From a virus, in the IMG/VR virus record IMGVR_UViG_3300031351_000489, positions 1-25,231 of that record: a DNA stretch of 25,231 bases; one strand, written 5' to 3'. The first letter of the stretch is position 1. Each line of letters begins with the position of its first letter. The notes under the pieces were generated by a model. That model worked only from the letters and a program-made list of their open reading frames with translations, was not told the origin of the DNA and ran no database searches. This document shows, piece by piece, positions 21,389 through 25,231 of the stretch. A program made the position numbers and the translations under genes.

Positions 21389-24385
21389 ATGGTGCTTTCG
21401 TATGGGAAGGATCTGATTGAAGCTCTCGTACATAAGTACGAAGCCCTCACATATAAAGAGAAGAATAGCTACAACGAAGCTAACACTGTTAACGCATTCA
21501 TCAGGCCCCTTTTTGAGGCTCTTGGGTGGGACTTTTCAACTATAGATGAGGTAGAAGCTGAAAAGACCATTTTAAAAGGCAGGGTAGATTACGTATTTAA
21601 GGTTAAGAAGGTTTCGAAGTTCTGTGTGGAGGTTAAGTCTCTCCGCCATGACTTGACCGATGAAGACAGAGAACAAGCCATTAGCTATGCATACAATAAG
21701 GGTCTGACGTGGGCAATCCTTACGAATTTTGGGCGAACACAAGTCTTCAACGCAGAAGTTAAAAGCGATCTGAAGAGCGCCCAGTTTCTGGATTTACGAT
21801 GCGAAGACTACCTGACTGAGTTTGAAGATCTCTCGTTAGTCTCTAAAGAATCAGCGTTAAGTGACGAGTTAGACAAGAAAGCCGAAAAATATGGCAAGTT
21901 AGCACGTCGAATACCTATCGAGAAGAAACTTTATGAACAATTGGCCAAATGGCGCGCTGACCTATTTAACCAGGTGTATGGGTTCAACAAAAGTATTGGC
22001 ATTACGCTCGATCAAACCGACCAATTGATACAGAAGCTGTTCAGCCGCCTCATATTCATACGTACTGCGGAAGACAGAGGCCTAGCAAGTAACCATCCGC
22101 TGTTAGCGGCTGTTCATCAGTGGGAAACTGAGGGGGGACAACTGCTAGAAAAGGTTATGGCTATATTTCAAGACTTTGCCCACACCTTTGACAGTGAAAT
22201 CTTCCCACTAATGGATCCCTGGCAGCAGATCTGGGTAAATGACCATGTTCTTGCAGAAATCATTAATGGGTTGTACCAAGTCCCAGGGGACTATGCTAAG
22301 TACTATTTCAACATAATCGAACCTGACGTATTAGGGCAAGTGTATGAACAATATCTGGGCTACGTGGCAAAAGCTGTCAAGCCTAAACCACAGATTCAAC
22401 AGACGTTCTTTCCGCCAACTGAGGGGCAAATCGAGATATCTGCAAAGAAAGAAAAACGAAAGAAGGGTGGCATTTATTACACGCCAAAATGGGTAACAGA
22501 CTACATAGTTAGGCAAACCATCATCCGCTACTTTGATGAGCATAGTTATAATGAAATTCTAAACATGAAGATTCTTGATCCTGCTTGTGGCTCTGGCTCA
22601 TTTCTTATCAGGGCTTATGATGAGCTTCTGTCCTACCACGCTAAGGTTAAAAGAAAACCAGTGGCCGAGTTGAGCTGGCAGGAAAGGATAGAGATTCTGA
22701 CTCGGAACATATTTGGGGTAGACCTAGACCCCCAAGCAGTCGAGATAGCCCGTCTGAATCTTCTCATCAGGGCTCTAGCACAAAGGAAATTATTGCCTTC
22801 GCTGGAGCACAACATCCAATGTGGTAATTCTTTGATCTTCGGCAAAGAAGAAGAGCTTGAGAAGTCTCTAGGCAGCAATTTCAAAGAGCTTAAACCATTC
22901 GATTGGGATGTGAGATTTCCTGATATCGTAAATTCGGGAAAATTTGACATCGTTATTGGCAATCCCCCGTACGTAATGGAGCTTCGGGATAATAAGGATA
23001 TTTTCAGGCAACTCAAGGCTACGCCTTTGGGCAGCAAGTATTATGAGCCCAAGATGGACATATTTTATTTCTTTATTGAGCTTGGAATCGATTTACTGAA
23101 ATCCGGCGGCTATCTTGGTTTCATAGTACAACAATATTGGGTTTCACGGGCTCACGCCTCGAAGTTGCGGCGAAAGGTCTTCGATGAGACATGTCCCCTA
23201 GCCTTGGTCGACTTTGGTGAATACCAGGTATTTCGAGATGCCCCGGGGCAGCACAATATGATTACCGTTTTCAAGAAGTCCAAAGACAAGGATGCCAAAA
23301 CGCTGACACTGCAACTTAAAGATGCGGAGGTGAGTGAGCAGGCAATCGCAAGAGCACTGGCTTCTGATGTCCAGGACCAAGGTATCTTTGACGGAAGGAT
23401 TGTAGAAACGCCACAGCTATTTGATGCTAAAACAGATAAGGTCTACGTTATCGAAGATTCTGTCTCACAAATTTTAACCAAGCTGTCATCAGATAGCTTT
23501 AACCTTGATGATACGGAGATTCAGCAAGGGCTAGTCACTCCGCAACATTTTCTTACATCCCAAGCAATTTCGAAACTCGCCAAACCCGAAAGTTACAAAG
23601 CGAATGAAGGCATCTTTGTTCTGAGAAAGGCTGAGGTCAACAAGCTTAAATTAACACAACAAGAGGAAAAGCTCTTGCGACCGTTCCACTACGCCGAGGA
23701 AATGGGCAGCTACTATTACAATCCTGAAGTCGGGCATTACCTCATTTACACACCCATAGAGATAGCGAAGGACATTGAATCCAACCCGAACAAGTATCGA
23801 AATATCAGATCTCACTTGGATAAGTACCAGCCGGTCATAACATCAGACCATAAGCCCTATGGAATACACAGGGCACGACAACCCGAATGGTTTGAAGATC
23901 CCAAAAAGATCATCTGTGTCAGAAAAACCAAGTATCCGAAGTTTGCCGTCGTACCTGAAGCCTGGTATGGAGATCAAGCTGTTCTCATTATCCGACTGAC
24001 AAAGCATACGCAAATCTCACCATATTTTGCGGTGGCAATATTAAACAGCAAGGTTGCTCACTTCTGGCTATTTCAACAAAAGAGACAAGGGAACCAGCTT
24101 CAGGTAGATAAGGAAGTTCTGATTCACTTCCCATTTCCCAGTATTGATTTGTCAAACACCGGGAGTAAGAAATTGTATGATGCCATCGTGACCTTAGCGA
24201 ACAAGGTAGTAAAGCAGAGAAGGGAACTAGAGATTATCAAGAGTAGCGGTGAAGATATATTTGGTGAAAAGGCAAAAGAGCTTCAGGCTGATATTGAGAA
24301 AACCAGGCATGAAATTGACCAGCTTGTTTTTGAGCTATATGGGCTGACTGAAGGGGAAATTAAGCGCATAGAAGGCGCAGCATGA
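21389..24385 (+). CDS. Single-chain Type IIG-like restriction-modification enzyme (Eco57I family)
   Basis: A 998-aa fusion. Residues 25-125 form a PD-(D/E)xK nuclease of the HSDR_N type with D67 (GRVDYVF), E81 and K83 (CVEVKS). Residues about 340-620 are an adenine-N6 methyltransferase with motif I DPACGSGSF (397-405) and motif IV NPPY (525-528). The C-terminal region (about 730-960) resembles the TaqI-like target-recognition domain and is followed by a helical tail. It would methylate one strand of its asymmetric site and cut unmodified DNA using S-adenosylmethionine. All catalytic residues are present. It has its own promoter and no separate methylase or specificity gene nearby. A BREX/DISARM-type partner set is absent. 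Confidence 0.9.
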   Translation: MVLSYGKDLIEALVHKYEALTYKEKNSYNEANTVNAFIRPLFEALGWDFSTIDEVEAEKTILKGRVDYVFKVKKVSKFCVEVKSLRHDLTDEDREQAISYAYNKGLTWAILTNFGRTQVFNAEVKSDLKSAQFLDLRCEDYLTEFEDLSLVSKESALSDELDKKAEKYGKLARRIPIEKKLYEQLAKWRADLFNQVYGFNKSIGITLDQTDQLIQKLFSRLIFIRTAEDRGLASNHPLLAAVHQWETEGGQLLEKVMAIFQDFAHTFDSEIFPLMDPWQQIWVNDHVLAEIINGLYQVPGDYAKYYFNIIEPDVLGQVYEQYLGYVAKAVKPKPQIQQTFFPPTEGQIEISAKKEKRKKGGIYYTPKWVTDYIVRQTIIRYFDEHSYNEILNMKILDPACGSGSFLIRAYDELLSYHAKVKRKPVAELSWQERIEILTRNIFGVDLDPQAVEIARLNLLIRALAQRKLLPSLEHNIQCGNSLIFGKEEELEKSLGSNFKELKPFDWDVRFPDIVNSGKFDIVIGNPPYVMELRDNKDIFRQLKATPLGSKYYEPKMDIFYFFIELGIDLLKSGGYLGFIVQQYWVSRAHASKLRRKVFDETCPLALVDFGEYQVFRDAPGQHNMITVFKKSKDKDAKTLTLQLKDAEVSEQAIARALASDVQDQGIFDGRIVETPQLFDAKTDKVYVIEDSVSQILTKLSSDSFNLDDTEIQQGLVTPQHFLTSQAISKLAKPESYKANEGIFVLRKAEVNKLKLTQQEEKLLRPFHYAEEMGSYYYNPEVGHYLIYTPIEIAKDIESNPNKYRNIRSHLDKYQPVITSDHKPYGIHRARQPEWFEDPKKIICVRKTKYPKFAVVPEAWYGDQAVLIIRLTKHTQISPYFAVAILNSKVAHFWLFQQKRQGNQLQVDKEVLIHFPFPSIDLSNTGSKKLYDAIVTLANKVVKQRRELEIIKSSGEDIFGEKAKELQADIEKTRHEIDQLVFELYGLTEGEIKRIEGAA

Positions 24386-24406
24386 TAAAGGCGATAAAGT
24401 GAAAAT

Positions 24407-24611
24407 GGGTGTGGCATTCAATGGGATCACCCTTAGCTTAAGTGGCTAATAAGGAGAATCACTACAGTAATTATTAGGGACAAAGGAATTACTAAGTGGA
24501 TGTTTATCTTTATCATACATGTCTCTCCTGACGCCCGATCAGCGTCTTTACTCTAGGTTATGCCAAATCAGCATAACCGAAGGGTGGAGAGGAGAAAGGA
24601 ATGCCACACCC
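24407..24611. repeat. 205-bp segment bounded by a perfect 13-bp inverted repeat
   Basis: GGGTGTGGCATTC (24407-24419) and its exact complement GAATGCCACACCC (24599-24611) bound a segment with two more hairpins: AGTAATT/AATTACT (24466-24493) and GGTTATGC/GCATAACC (24556-24578). No coding frame is convincing. It could be a MITE-like element or a structured RNA lying between convergent genes. No target duplication is evident. Confidence 0.6.
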
Positions 24612-24658
24612 GCCAACAATTATACAAGAGGAGAACCAACAGCATCAACATGGATGCT

Positions 24659-25231
24659 TTATCTCTTGAATACCAAGGAGATTATGGGACAGCCCTTGGG
24701 AATTTGGACATCTCGGACTTCTTGAATAATCCCTTTGTCAATTGCGTACCCAGCATCCTTAGTTTTGGCTTCCCTAAAAAGCTTAGCGATTTCCTCCTTA
24801 GTGACACTTGTCTCTTGGCAGATAATATTCCCAATTCGTTTCTGGTCATTCAATATTACATCTAACTTTTCTCGTAAAGGCTTTTCATCAAATCTTTGAC
24901 CCTGAGAAACGCTGAATCCGACACCGTGAAACATGAATGTAGCGTTTGCTGTAGCGTAGCGATTACTGCCAGCAAGGAAGATTACAATGCCGGAAGAACT
25001 CACATCACCCACATTATGAATGGTGAGTTCGAATGGCATTCCTTTTAGCACGTTATAAAGATTTATCCCGTCCCTAACCGTACCACCAGGCGTGGCGAGT
25101 AATAAATAGACACCTTGCACTTTTTGATTTGCACAGTTGGACATGACACTAATAAGGCTCTCTGTTGTGCTGTTATTAATCTCAGCAGAAAATGATACAT
25201 AAACTAGAGGTGCGTTTTCTGGTATATTCAT
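24659..25231 (-). CDS. ClpP-like serine protease (head maturation or host type)
   Basis: A 190-aa protein whose ATG is the last triplet of the window on the minus strand. It follows the ClpP/crotonase fold: LLLATPGGTVRDGINLYNVL (about 43-62), a nucleophile elbow GDVSSSG with S79 aligned to the ClpP serine, MFHGVG with H102, and DAGYAIDKGII (159-169) aligned to the ClpP EAxxxGLID segment. The third catalytic acid is not where expected, so activity is not assured. ClpP-like proteins serve as phage prohead proteases, but this one is far from the head genes and on the other strand. A solitary regulatory or defence-associated protease is equally possible. Confidence 0.8.
   Translation of the reverse strand: MNIPENAPLVYVSFSAEINNSTTESLISVMSNCANQKVQGVYLLLATPGGTVRDGINLYNVLKGMPFELTIHNVGDVSSSGIVIFLAGSNRYATANATFMFHGVGFSVSQGQRFDEKPLREKLDVILNDQKRIGNIICQETSVTKEEIAKLFREAKTKDAGYAIDKGIIQEVRDVQIPKGCPIISLVFKR

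Noticed and set aside
21389-24385. BREX PglX or Type I HsdM assignment for the 998-aa protein
   Set aside because: The N-terminal nuclease fused to methylase and recognition domains, with no HsdR/HsdS or BREX genes nearby, fits a Type IIG-like enzyme better.
1-25231. CRISPR arrays, tRNA or rRNA genes, integrase, transposase
   Set aside because: No array of equal repeats and spacers, no cloverleaf with TTCGANT-type arm, and no integrase or transposase motif was found by reading both strands.

Overview
The window looks like one end of a tailed-phage genome or prophage, joined to an accessory block rich in defence-type genes and repeats. The host is most likely an uncultured bacterium with AGGAGG ribosome sites and roughly 50-55% GC. 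The overall style recalls Dehalococcoidia-type Chloroflexota, but that is an inference from general resemblance and no marker gene here proves it. The window begins exactly on one start codon and ends exactly on another (minus strand), so both edge genes may be complete.

Region 1 (1-10.4 kb, all plus strand) is a phage morphogenesis module: two small leading ORFs, small and large terminase, portal, scaffold, major capsid protein with an inserted domain, head-tail connector, then fibre, baseplate and receptor-binding-like proteins. Among these sits a 289-aa protein that resembles the lipoate/biotin ligase fold. No major tail tube protein, tape measure, holin, endolysin or integrase is recognisable. 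Several gene junctions, and even codons inside genes, are made of short tandem 7-bp repeats from three unrelated families.

Region 2 (10.5-15.5 kb) starts with a 448-aa proteasome-like Ntn hydrolase that has its own sigma70-type promoter, so it is probably phage cargo (a 'moron'). A 1.4-kb stretch follows with no credible gene but many hairpins. Then comes an operon-like run: a Cys-rich protein, a RadC-like JAB protein, a 62-aa protein, a coiled-coil phage protein and a zinc-ribbon protein. It closes with a clear rho-independent terminator at 15468-15499.

Region 3 (15.5-25.2 kb) is more AT-rich and mosaic. It holds four single-pass membrane or secreted proteins, two of them paralogues with a nearly identical C-terminal tail. 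It also holds a DUF3800 protein with a probable leaderless start, a Panacea-type antitoxin with a PemK/MazF-like partner, a 998-aa single-chain restriction-modification enzyme (Type IIG-like) and a ClpP-like serine protease. Between them lie copies of a dispersed repeat that encodes, on the minus strand, a 31-41 aa membrane microprotein; a second repeat family encodes a tiny secreted peptide. The microprotein repeat sits next to plus-strand promoters that drive the neighbouring cargo genes. This recurring layout of microprotein, divergent promoter and cargo is the most unusual feature of the window.
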